DNA of 42,140 nucleotides from an uncultured Lachnospiraceae bacterium. Lineage in GTDB: Bacteria; Bacillota_A; Clostridia; Lachnospirales; Lachnospiraceae. The stretch covers positions 1-42,140 of the forward strand of contig CAJUFW010000008.1 of assembly GCA_910585655.1 (NCBI GenBank), read 5' to 3'. Below the pieces are notes generated by a model that was not told the origin of the DNA, did not search any database, and was given only the letters and a program-made list of their open reading frames with translations. Numbering within the stretch: position 1 is the first letter of the stretch; the number at the start of each line of letters is the position of its first letter. This document shows positions 1-6,555 of the stretch, one piece after another. The position numbers and the translations under genes are program-made.

Positions 1-230
1 TCTAACTTCTCCAGTCGCTTCCCTTGCTGCTTCTGCTCCTGTGCCATCCCTTCCATACTAAGAGCCAGCTTCTCCACGGATGTGACCAACATACCATTTT
101 GACGGACGTTCTCTTCTAACAGTTCCAGTCTGCGATTCTGGCGGCGATTCTCGTCCTCCAGCCGCTGCAGTTCGGTTTCCATCCGTCTGCAAAATTCCTC
201 ATGTTCTGCCCTTGAAATCGGCGTATCCAC
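1..230 (-). CDS. Coiled-coil protein next to holin region (XhlA-like), 3' end cut by window
   Basis: Only the first 76 codons are visible; the gene runs off the left edge. The start is a GTG with AGGAGG eight bases upstream; an ATG just before it is followed at once by a stop. The visible part is charged and helical, with heptad-like Leu/Glu/Arg/Gln (residues about 8-76), fitting a long coiled coil. Short phage proteins of this type (begin with an RAEHEEF-like motif, then coiled coil, then one C-terminal membrane helix) are usual just before the holin and lysin of Clostridia phages and resemble XhlA. The membrane helix would lie outside the window, so the assignment is an inference from the N-terminus and position. 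Confidence 0.7.
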   Translation of the reverse strand, partial: MDTPISRAEHEEFCRRMETELQRLEDENRRQNRRLELLEENVRQNGMLVTSVEKLALSMEGMAQEQKQQGKRLEKL

Positions 231-279
231 TACATGTTCCTCCTTTCTGCCTATCCTTCCCTCTAATTGCTTCCATCTT

Positions 280-807
280 CTAAGAAGAACCTTCTGCCAT
301 TGCTTGAGAAACCTCTCCCGTCCCTTTTACCGCACTCCCAAAACACTGGGAATCACAGGTCTGGCTACAGCTTGCCGTACAATCTGTTTGACAACCAGCC
401 TTACAACTTCCCTCACAGGCGGTATTACAGCCAGAACAGCCACTGCAGGATGTATTACAACCACTACAGCTGGAGCAGCCATTACAAGTGTTCGAGCAGC
501 CAGAACAACCAGAGCAACCATAACAACTGCTATAGCAGCCAGAATCACAGCTACCGCAACCGGAACAACCAGAACAGCCACTACAACTACTGGCACAGCC
601 AGAACCACAGCCAGAGCAGCCGGAACAACCACTACAATCTGATCTACATGCAGAACCACAGCTAGAGCAACTCGCACAACCTCCAGTGCAAGTGTTATTA
701 CAAGTACCAGAACAACCATACAGACAATTATTTCCACACCCGCCTGTGCATGTTTCCGTACACACACCACCACACGCCGCAAAAAACTGCAGGTTCATTT
801 TCAACAT
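280..807 (-). CDS. Cysteine-repeat protein, candidate radical-SAM-modified precursor
   Basis: 175 aa with 41 cysteines, nearly all spaced as CxxC or CxxxC with Ser, Gly, Thr, Asn between them, from residue 10 to about residue 155, then a Cys-free tail of about 22 residues. The ATG at 807 has GGGAGG seven bases upstream; an in-frame GTG at 837 has no comparable site. It starts 30 bases after the stop of the radical SAM gene, so the two are almost surely co-transcribed. The N-terminus MNLQFFAA resembles the start of many Firmicutes phage structural proteins. There is no normal 20-40 residue RiPP leader, so recognition might use the N-terminal stub or the C-terminal tail. Family knowledge: CXXX-repeat peptides are partners of a SPASM maturase family. 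Alternatives are a metal-binding protein or a disulfide-rich appendage. Role in the virion or as a bacteriocin is unknown. Confidence 0.85.
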   Translation of the reverse strand: MLKMNLQFFAACGGVCTETCTGGCGNNCLYGCSGTCNNTCTGGCASCSSCGSACRSDCSGCSGCSGCGSGCASSCSGCSGCSGCGSCDSGCYSSCYGCSGCSGCSNTCNGCSSCSGCNTSCSGCSGCNTACEGSCKAGCQTDCTASCSQTCDSQCFGSAVKGTGEVSQAMAEGSS

Positions 808-836
808 GTTACTCCCTCCCTTCCCCAAAACCTGCA

Positions 837-2210
837 CTAGCCAGGAATCTCATTCGTATACTCCTCCAGCCTCCCGGCAGATTCCAGCCGCTTCAAATAC
901 TCCCATTCCTCCCTACCGACGATCTCCAATCCCCACTCTTCCTTCGCATAAATCTTAAAGCGGTACGGCAGGTTCTTCTTCCGGTAATAGGAATTCCAAT
1001 AGTAGCTGTTCGCCAGAGAACGTGCTTTGTGCATGACACAAATATACGTCGCCCGGCTGTCCGGCGTCCCAAACACCTGATAATTGTAAGCCGAACAGTA
1101 GCTACATCCTTCCGCTATCGGGCAGTAAAAACACTCGTCGGTAGATTGCGTCCTTCGGTCTACTGCTTTCATGCAGCGAATACACTCCTGCTCCGCTGGG
1201 CAGAGTCCAAGCCCTGTGTCGATATGTCCGATCCGTAACGGCTCCCTGACCGTCCCTAAGGAACTTTCCATGTATCGGATACATGGATACAAATACCCAT
1301 CCGGATCCATCGCCAGCATATCCCCTGTCCCACCACACCAGGTCTGCAGGTCATCCTCTGCCTTTGGATGGAACATTTCTTCCTCAAACAACGAACAGTA
1401 CACCTTCTCCACCAAACCCTGCTCCAATACATAGTCCGCATAGGATTTCATCTGCTGATACAGCTCCCTGGCATGGGAAAGCGTCCAGCCCTCTTCATAC
1501 ACACAATTCGCATGGATGATATCATATCCCAGCCCAATCATATGGCGGAGCGCCTGGTCTAAAAAACGGACATTCTGTGGGGCAATCGTAATCTTACTTC
1601 CCATAAAATTCCCCCGCTCCATCCAGTCCTTCGCCGCTGCCACTGCCAAGTCGTAGCTAGGGGAACCATCCGGAAACACCCGGCAGGAATCATGTAACTC
1701 CCGGTTCCCGTCTATTGTCACGGAAAAAGACAGATGCGCCTTATGCTTTTCGATAAAATGCTGTACCTCTGGTTTGAAATATAACGTTCCATTGGAGCAG
1801 ATAGAAACCTTAAACCGATCTGCCCAAGGCGAACCCGTTGCAATCGCCTGGCTACGGAAATAGTCTACGATCTGATCAATCAACTCCACCTGAGCAAATG
1901 GCTCTCCCCCGATAAACTCTAATATAATACCAGGAGAAATCTTTGGATTTATATAACGTTCAAATCCCTTTTCCCCGGTCAGCAGCGCATCCACCATCTT
2001 TTTTGCTGCCTTTAAAGCCATCACCCGATGTCCTTTATTAACCTGGTAACAATAAGAGCAAGCCAGATTACAATAATCAGTTACTTGCCAGGTGACAGTT
2101 TTGGATAAAATACGTTCTCCCTCTTCTTCGTTTGGATGCAGATCTGGATAAAGCCTGGCAAGAGCATCCTGGTACTGCTCCTCCTTCTTTTTTAGGTTGA
2201 CCGTCCTCAT
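837..2210 (-). CDS. Radical SAM/SPASM peptide maturase, CXXX-repeat target type
   Basis: 457 aa. The radical SAM cluster motif CxxxCxxC is C47, C51, C54; GGEP of the SAM-binding strand is at 101-104; a C-terminal SPASM-type Cys set (C292, C310, C343, C346, C360, C363, C369, C372, C391) should hold auxiliary Fe-S clusters. Enzymes of this kind cleave S-adenosylmethionine and make thioether or C-C links in ribosomal peptides. Motifs such as EFIGGEP, SICSNGT, the 310 region and ATYICxMHKAR match what I recall of the family named radical SAM peptide maturase, CXXX-repeat target. The next gene downstream encodes a 41-Cys protein, the obvious substrate. GGGAGGTGG lies just upstream of the ATG. Radical SAM identity is seen in the sequence; the exact family and reaction are inferred. 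Confidence 0.9.
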   Translation of the reverse strand: MRTVNLKKKEEQYQDALARLYPDLHPNEEEGERILSKTVTWQVTDYCNLACSYCYQVNKGHRVMALKAAKKMVDALLTGEKGFERYINPKISPGIILEFIGGEPFAQVELIDQIVDYFRSQAIATGSPWADRFKVSICSNGTLYFKPEVQHFIEKHKAHLSFSVTIDGNRELHDSCRVFPDGSPSYDLAVAAAKDWMERGNFMGSKITIAPQNVRFLDQALRHMIGLGYDIIHANCVYEEGWTLSHARELYQQMKSYADYVLEQGLVEKVYCSLFEEEMFHPKAEDDLQTWCGGTGDMLAMDPDGYLYPCIRYMESSLGTVREPLRIGHIDTGLGLCPAEQECIRCMKAVDRRTQSTDECFYCPIAEGCSYCSAYNYQVFGTPDSRATYICVMHKARSLANSYYWNSYYRKKNLPYRFKIYAKEEWGLEIVGREEWEYLKRLESAGRLEEYTNEIPG

Positions 2211-2224
2211 ACACCACCTCCCGC

Positions 2225-2590
2225 CTAAGCTACGCTGGTGAATGCTACGCTATGCTCCTGCAGCAGCCGAATCCCCGGCTCATCATATACCGTAACGGTC
2301 ACAATCCCCGTCCCGAAATTCAGCTTCCAATCATACTGGTGTGTCCCGTAAAGATAGTCTGGGAGATAGGTTCTTTCCAGCTTCCTCTTCTGGTTTTCAT
2401 ACAGTACCTTTGCCTCTACCTGCTTCCTCTGGTACGCCTTTAAAGAAGCGCTTTCCACGACATCTGCCGTCACACTGTTCCCCAGCAAAAAAGCAATGTT
2501 ATCCGTATACGCGGAAATCTCTAAAAAAGTCCGCTCCAACTCATTGATGATCGGTTCTCCATTCAAATCAATTTCAAAAATCGCTTTCAT
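2225..2590 (-). CDS. Unknown 121-aa protein, first gene of the radical SAM module
   Basis: Not recognised with certainty. 121 aa: a helical N-terminal half (about 12-75, with a charged Gln/Lys/Glu stretch) followed by a short beta-rich C-terminal half (YDWKLNFGTGIVTVTVYDE). AGGAGG precedes the ATG. It ends 14 bases before the radical SAM gene and follows a terminator, so it opens the three-gene module. CXXX-repeat maturase loci usually contain a small helical modification-system protein ending in an aromatic-rich strand; this gene has that general build and could be the equivalent or a substrate-binding adaptor. That link is inference from position and shape only. Confidence 0.7.
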   Translation of the reverse strand: MKAIFEIDLNGEPIINELERTFLEISAYTDNIAFLLGNSVTADVVESASLKAYQRKQVEAKVLYENQKRKLERTYLPDYLYGTHQYDWKLNFGTGIVTVTVYDEPGIRLLQEHSVAFTSVA

Positions 2591-2633
2591 CCTAATTCCC
2601 TCCTGAATTTATTGTTATTTGTTTCATCTGCCA

Positions 2634-2679
2634 TAAGAAAAGCTGCCAGCACAGGAACCGTTCTTCCTCTCTGACAGCT
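2634..2679 (-). terminator. Rho-independent terminator before the radical SAM module
   Basis: On the minus strand AGCTGTCAG (2679-2671) pairs with CTGGCAGCT (2649-2641) with one G-U pair, followed by TTTTCTT. It lies after the 2699-3001 gene and before the 2225-2590 gene, separating the tail-accessory genes from the radical SAM module. Confidence 0.75.
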
Positions 2680-2698
2680 ATTCCCTCTTCTTATTGCT

Positions 2699-3001
2699 CT
2701 ATTGGTCTTGCCCCAACCGGACACTTTTGGCAAACACCGTCGGCGCTGCCATGTTCGACACACTTAACAGCGTCGTATAGCCCTGATAGTCCACTATACC
2801 ATACTCTGCTACGCTTTGCAGCGTGGTACAGGCTTCCTTCGTAAACAGCGCTGCCAATTCCTCCAGGGAAAGGCTGCAATCCTCTGGAATCCCAATTTCT
2901 AACACCTTCCCATCCCGAACCTCCATCGTGTTCCTTGGCAGGATACTCTCCACCACCTGGCTAACTTCCAGTTCCGTTCCATTCGCAAATACTAACTTCA
3001 T
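2699..3001 (-). CDS. Small tail-region protein of unknown function
   Basis: 100 aa, soluble, with an N-terminal beta-strand segment (MKLVFANGTELEVSQV) and an acidic helix (SLEELAALF). Small proteins opening with a K-L-x-F-x-N-G-T strand are common after tail-fibre genes in Clostridia phages, but I know of no assigned function. It is the last gene before a terminator. Confidence 0.65.
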   Translation of the reverse strand: MKLVFANGTELEVSQVVESILPRNTMEVRDGKVLEIGIPEDCSLSLEELAALFTKEACTTLQSVAEYGIVDYQGYTTLLSVSNMAAPTVFAKSVRLGQDQ

Positions 3002-3075
3002 ACTCTTAGTCCCCTTTCTGATAAACTTTTTTCCTGCTCCACAAAAATGATGTTTCTCCTTTTAGAACACAGGAA

Positions 3076-3633
3076 CTACGACCTGGCTCCACTGGCACAG
3101 CCTGTCCCGCAGCTGGCGCTACACCCGCCGCAGCCCGTACAGCTCCCCGTACAGCCACTGCAAGCATTGCTGCACCCACTCATACAAAGCCCCGTACAAG
3201 CGCCCCGACAGGAAGTGGACGTTCCCTCCATCGGTTCTTCAGACAGCTCATTCACATACGTAATCAGTTCTTCTCCAAACCCAGCCGGAATCGGATCCCC
3301 GGCTTCCGGAAGAACCAGATCCGCATAGTCCTGGATAGCCAACAACGGCTCTATCACCCGTTTCCCCTGTCTTGCCAGGATGGTCGCGCCCGTTTCTGCC
3401 TGCCCATCCGCTGTCCCCTCTGCCTGATCTGACTGGTCTATACTCGGTTCTGCCCTAGCATTCGTTTCTGTCCCTGCTGTTTCTTCTGCCATCGTCTGGG
3501 ATTCCCCTGTTTCTGTTCCTGCCGCCGCATTCCCTCCGCTGGCATATGCCGCCAGGGAGCCGCAGGCGTTTCTCCGTTCCACCTCTGCCTCTACCTTCTG
3601 GCGCAGAAGGTTATACTGCTCTGCCGTCAACAT
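3076..3633 (-). CDS. Fibre-region protein with an 11-Cys C-terminal repeat tail
   Basis: 185 aa from the ATG at 3633 (an in-frame GTG at 3645 is an alternative; both have modest purine-rich sites). Residues 1-25 form a charged helix (LTAEQYNLLRQKVEAEVERR), then a long Ala/Thr/Glu/Gly low-complexity stretch, a globular-looking part (about 95-140), and finally about 40 residues with 11 Cys in CxxC/CxxxC spacing separated by Ser, Gly, Thr and Asn. That tail has the same texture as the 280-807 protein, so it may be a second substrate of the radical SAM enzyme about 1 kb downstream, although a terminator lies between them. The layout, anchor domain plus modifiable tail, suggests a virion appendage, but this is inference. 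Confidence 0.8.
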   Translation of the reverse strand: MLTAEQYNLLRQKVEAEVERRNACGSLAAYASGGNAAAGTETGESQTMAEETAGTETNARAEPSIDQSDQAEGTADGQAETGATILARQGKRVIEPLLAIQDYADLVLPEAGDPIPAGFGEELITYVNELSEEPMEGTSTSCRGACTGLCMSGCSNACSGCTGSCTGCGGCSASCGTGCASGARS

Positions 3634-3687
3634 CTTCCCTCTCACACCCCTTTCCTACTCTGGAGACGGTATCCCTCCTGCCACCTC

Positions 3688-3894
3688 TTATCCCCAGACC
3701 GCCGCCAATGGAACCCAGGCTGTCCCATCGTAATAATGCTGGAGGTGCGTGCTTGGCTGGATCCAGGTCTTTTTCTCATTGCCAGGCGGCTCTTCCTCCT
3801 GAATCAAAAAAGGGGAAGCTTCCTCCAACAGCTTCCGAACTGCCTCCAAATCGCTTCCCGACATGCCCGGCACATTGATCGTCCCGTATGCCAT
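3688..3894 (-). CDS. Small tail-fibre-associated protein
   Basis: 68 aa, MAYGTINVPG start and a YYDGTAWVPL segment near the C-terminus, a motif often seen in phage fibre and collar accessory proteins. Packed three bases after the 3898-4314 gene. Function unknown. Confidence 0.6.
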   Translation of the reverse strand: MAYGTINVPGMSGSDLEAVRKLLEEASPFLIQEEEPPGNEKKTWIQPSTHLQHYYDGTAWVPLAAVWG

Positions 3895-3897
3895 ACC

Positions 3898-4314
3898 CTA
3901 CTCCTTTCCGCTCTCTACCCAGTACTCTGCTGCGATTTCCCCGGATGGGACACGAGCCGCCCAGATCCGGATTTTTCCCTCCAACGTCTGATTGGTCAGG
4001 CACAGACCACAGGCGCCCGCTATCCCTAAGCTTCCCGGCGCTACGGTAATTTCCGCCCGATCCTTCGCCGTAACCCCCGGCGCTTCGATCTCATAACAGC
4101 TTGGATACTCCTCAAGTCCCTGCTCACTTTCCACCTCCCAGCCAGAAACCAGAATCGTAACCGGAACCGCTTCCGGCTTATCCGCCTTAACAGTTTCTAC
4201 CTCCTCGATGGCCTCAGTCGTCGCCTGTGCCAGCTCCGCCACCAGGTTCTGGATAAACGCCTTGACTGCTTCCATACAGCCACCCAGATGCCCCAACACT
4301 GCAACTTTATTCAT
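3898..4314 (-). CDS. Tail-region protein of unknown function
   Basis: 138 aa: a helical first third (residues 10-45) followed by a beta-rich domain ending in a PSGEIAAEYWVESGKE-like C-terminus. Proteins of this build recur after the tail fibres of Lachnospiraceae phages, without assigned function. Its ATG overlaps the end of the preceding small gene by eight bases, suggesting translational coupling. Confidence 0.65.
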   Translation of the reverse strand: MNKVAVLGHLGGCMEAVKAFIQNLVAELAQATTEAIEEVETVKADKPEAVPVTILVSGWEVESEQGLEEYPSCYEIEAPGVTAKDRAEITVAPGSLGIAGACGLCLTNQTLEGKIRIWAARVPSGEIAAEYWVESGKE

Positions 4315-4540
4315 CTGTCTCTATCCCTCCTTCCTTGATTCGCCTAATCTGCCCCTTCCGCTTTCTCTTTTCGGGCAGCCCGCCAATCCTTTCCGGGATT
4401 TCCTTTTTCACACCCATTCTTTTTAGAATCGGTTTTTTCTGGACAGGAGCCAGAAATATCCGAGCTCTCCTTTCGAGAAAAGCGGTTTTCTCCAGCCCCT
4501 TCCAGATCAGAGGCAGCTTCGCTGCCTCCCATTCTGACAT
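4307..4540 (-). CDS. Small basic protein in the tail-accessory cluster (tentative)
   Basis: 77 aa from the ATG at 4540, four bases after the stop of the fibre gene 4545-5189 and overlapping the next ATG by eight bases (ATGAATAA). The C-terminal half is very basic (KKPILKRMGVKKEIPERIGG and following). The ribosome site is weak, so initiation would depend on coupling. It fills an otherwise empty 230-base gap in a tightly packed operon. The longer frame from 4627 overlaps the fibre gene and is less likely. Confidence 0.5.
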   Translation of the reverse strand: MSEWEAAKLPLIWKGLEKTAFLERRARIFLAPVQKKPILKRMGVKKEIPERIGGLPEKRKRKGQIRRIKEGGIETDE

Positions 4541-4544
4541 CCGC

Positions 4545-5189
4545 CTATGCAGCAGCTCCGCTGCCAAATACCTCCGAAAGCAGCTCCGCCACCTCGGCAT
4601 CCGTTGCCACCGCACCATGCAACACATCCGAAGGCTCGGTATAAACGGTCACTTCCGCCCCGTTTACTTTGATGTTCCCGTTGGTGGTACTGGCCTCGGT
4701 CTTCGTCGCTCCAGCTGCAATCCCCGCCAGCTTCGTTTTCTCTTCACTGGTGTAGTCATTCGCAGACAGCCCCTTGCCGTCCTCCTTCTGCACATAGCCC
4801 GTCAGATCAACGGTCGTATCGTCTAACAGTTCGACGCTCTCCCCTACCTTTGCATAAATGTCATAATGCCCCGTCTCGCTGTTCATGACCAGGTACAGCA
4901 CGTTTTCCTTGGCTGCCGCTGCCTCCGGCACCGCATCCGCCTTCTCAAAAATGGCATGGCCGGTCGCTGCAATCGCCGTCTGGATCGCCGCCGCTACCTG
5001 CGTATCATTCTGGAACTTGCTGTCATTGGCCAGCTGGGACACCTTCGTCGGGACTGCTGCCTGAACCGTCTCCTGCGCCGCCGCTACCTTCTGTTCCACC
5101 TCTGCCTTCGTCGCGTAATCATTTTTGACACGCTCCGCCAGAGCCTTTAATGCCGATAACCTCGTCAATTTGTCTGTGTTGTAAGCCAT
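4545..5189 (-). CDS. Tail-fibre-like protein
   Basis: 214 aa. Residues 1-60 are an alpha-helical coiled-coil-like stem (KLTRLSALKALAERV, then Ala/Gln/Glu heptads), the middle carries a PVLYLVMNSETGHYDIY-type strand segment, followed by a fibre-like region (DLTGYV...KLAGIAAGATKTEAST) resembling T4-like and Clostridia fibre repeats. The C-terminus ATDAEVAELLSEVF is shared with the 5317-6132 protein. Probably trimeric and part of the receptor-binding apparatus. AAGGAG ten bases upstream of the ATG supports the start. Confidence 0.75.
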   Translation of the reverse strand: MAYNTDKLTRLSALKALAERVKNDYATKAEVEQKVAAAQETVQAAVPTKVSQLANDSKFQNDTQVAAAIQTAIAATGHAIFEKADAVPEAAAAKENVLYLVMNSETGHYDIYAKVGESVELLDDTTVDLTGYVQKEDGKGLSANDYTSEEKTKLAGIAAGATKTEASTTNGNIKVNGAEVTVYTEPSDVLHGAVATDAEVAELLSEVFGSGAAA

Positions 5190-5316
5190 ACTGCTCCACT
5201 CCTTTTCTTTTTTCTTCTATATTTAACAGACAACCAGTCTGATAAATATGCGCTTTCCGTTTTTTATCACGGGTCTTATTCCTCACTGCTTGCAGCACTG
5301 CTTGTAGCAGGGTAAT

Positions 5317-6132
5317 TCAGTTTGCTTCTTCAAATACCTGCTCCAACAGCTCTCCAACTTCTTCTTCCGTTGCAATATCCGACACGTAGGCGCCGCTCTC
5401 CCCACCAAAGATTTCCTCAAACATCTCCTCTACCTCCTCTTCTGTTGCCACTTCTGAAGAACTTCCGGGGTTCCCGCCAACGTCTGGATTGCCTCCGCCG
5501 CTTCCTCCCCCTCCCAGGCTCCCTCCTGTCCCAAACGGTACCTGGAAAAGTAGCAGATCTGTCCGTATCTCCTTCTCCGGCGGCTGCTCCGCATACACCC
5601 GCAGCCCTCCGACAAACGTCCGCACCGTAGTTGCCATCCCGCATTTCTTGGCAGCTTCTGCGTCCGCAGGCAGGATACTGACCACTGGTATCATTGCTTC
5701 CGTTATACCATCCAGCAGGATATCCCTGTACCACATCCCTGCCTCATATTCCCCTTCCAGGCTTCCTCCCCCTTGGCTTCCCCCAGCAGGGCTTTCTATC
5801 TCTGAGCCTTCTCCACTTTGGACTTCTCTGTCTGAAATTTCGCCCTCTTCCACCGAATTCTCCTGCTCCATGGAACTCTCCTGTTCGATGGAATTTTCCT
5901 GGGGCGGCTCTTCCTCCCCACCCTGAAACTCCCTCCATCCCTCTGTTGGTATGGTTAGCCTCTGTGTCCGGGCTGCTCCCATCACCGAATCCAGCAGGGC
6001 TTTTAAGACTAAGGTATTTTCAAATGCCTGAATCGGCGCCGCATTGATATTGTCTGCATGGTCGGTATCCGTCGTTTCCGTAATCCGTAAGGTAGGCGAA
6101 AAGGCCGGGGCGTTGTTTGCATACTCCTTCAT
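5317..6132 (-). CDS. Tail-fibre-associated protein with acidic low-complexity region
   Basis: 271 aa. N-terminal segment (EYANNAPAFSPTLRITETTD, then DHADNINAAPIQAFENTLVL) is a recurrent opening of fibre-attachment proteins in Clostridia phages. Residues about 70-130 are Gln/Glu/Ser-rich repeats (SMEQENS, SIEQESS), then a beta domain with PVVSILPADAEAAKKCGM, then a Gly-rich linker and two copies of an ATEEEVxExxExxF motif at the C-terminus. Likely virion surface or fibre assembly; binding target unknown. The 126 bases between it and 4545-5189 contain no convincing gene. Confidence 0.7.
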   Translation of the reverse strand: MKEYANNAPAFSPTLRITETTDTDHADNINAAPIQAFENTLVLKALLDSVMGAARTQRLTIPTEGWREFQGGEEEPPQENSIEQESSMEQENSVEEGEISDREVQSGEGSEIESPAGGSQGGGSLEGEYEAGMWYRDILLDGITEAMIPVVSILPADAEAAKKCGMATTVRTFVGGLRVYAEQPPEKEIRTDLLLFQVPFGTGGSLGGGGSGGGNPDVGGNPGSSSEVATEEEVEEMFEEIFGGESGAYVSDIATEEEVGELLEQVFEEAN

Positions 6133-6147
6133 CCATCCTCACCTTCC

Positions 6148-6555
6148 TTAAAAAATATCGTCTAAGGTGAAGGTCATTTCCAAATCCCCATCCTTCCCCT
6201 TGGCCAGAAACGTCTTGATACAGACAATATCTCCCTCTGCATCGTAAAGTCCGACCTCACTTAACGATTCCCCTGCCAGCTCGGTATCCGACAAGGTACA
6301 GACATAACAGCATGTCGTATCCTCCGGAAAGCTATACCCGTCGATTTCCTTTCGGAAAATCTCATGGTTCAGGGCTTCCTGGGATTCGGCAGGCGGAACG
6401 ACCTTCCCCTCGGAATCAATTCCCCCATCTCCAAACACCATCCCTACCACCGCCGGAAGCACGATTGCCCCCGCCCTTGCCTTGACTAGCTTTTCTCTGG
6501 CTTTTTTTGTAATGATGACATTTTTACTGCCGGCCACATTCGCTTCTGCACTCAT
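6148..6555 (-). CDS. Tail protein (tail-collar/fibre N-terminal-like)
   Basis: 135 aa from the ATG at 6555, which overlaps the stop of the upstream gene (TGATG) with AAGGAG eight bases upstream. Contains FGDGGID, LSEVGLYDAEGDIVCIKTF and a C-terminal DLEMTFTLDDIF strand, the pattern of phage tail-collar proteins that follow the P2 gpI-like gene and connect fibres to the baseplate. Confidence 0.7.
   Translation of the reverse strand: MSAEANVAGSKNVIITKKAREKLVKARAGAIVLPAVVGMVFGDGGIDSEGKVVPPAESQEALNHEIFRKEIDGYSFPEDTTCCYVCTLSDTELAGESLSEVGLYDAEGDIVCIKTFLAKGKDGDLEMTFTLDDIF

Noticed and set aside
400..660. CRISPR-like array of short repeats
   Set aside because: Repeats are codon-level (CSGC units), unequal in spacing and within a coding frame; no spacers of constant length, no cas genes.
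267..665. Long open frames on the plus strand, and the second minus frame, opposite the Cys-repeat gene
   Set aside because: They mirror the repeated CxxC codons (Ser/Gln/Asn- or Val-rich translations), lack ribosome sites, and give low-complexity proteins.
280..807. Metallothionein as the sole explanation for the Cys-rich protein
   Set aside because: The co-operonic radical SAM enzyme points to peptide modification, and the lack of His/Lys patterns and the large size are unusual for a metallothionein; not fully excluded.
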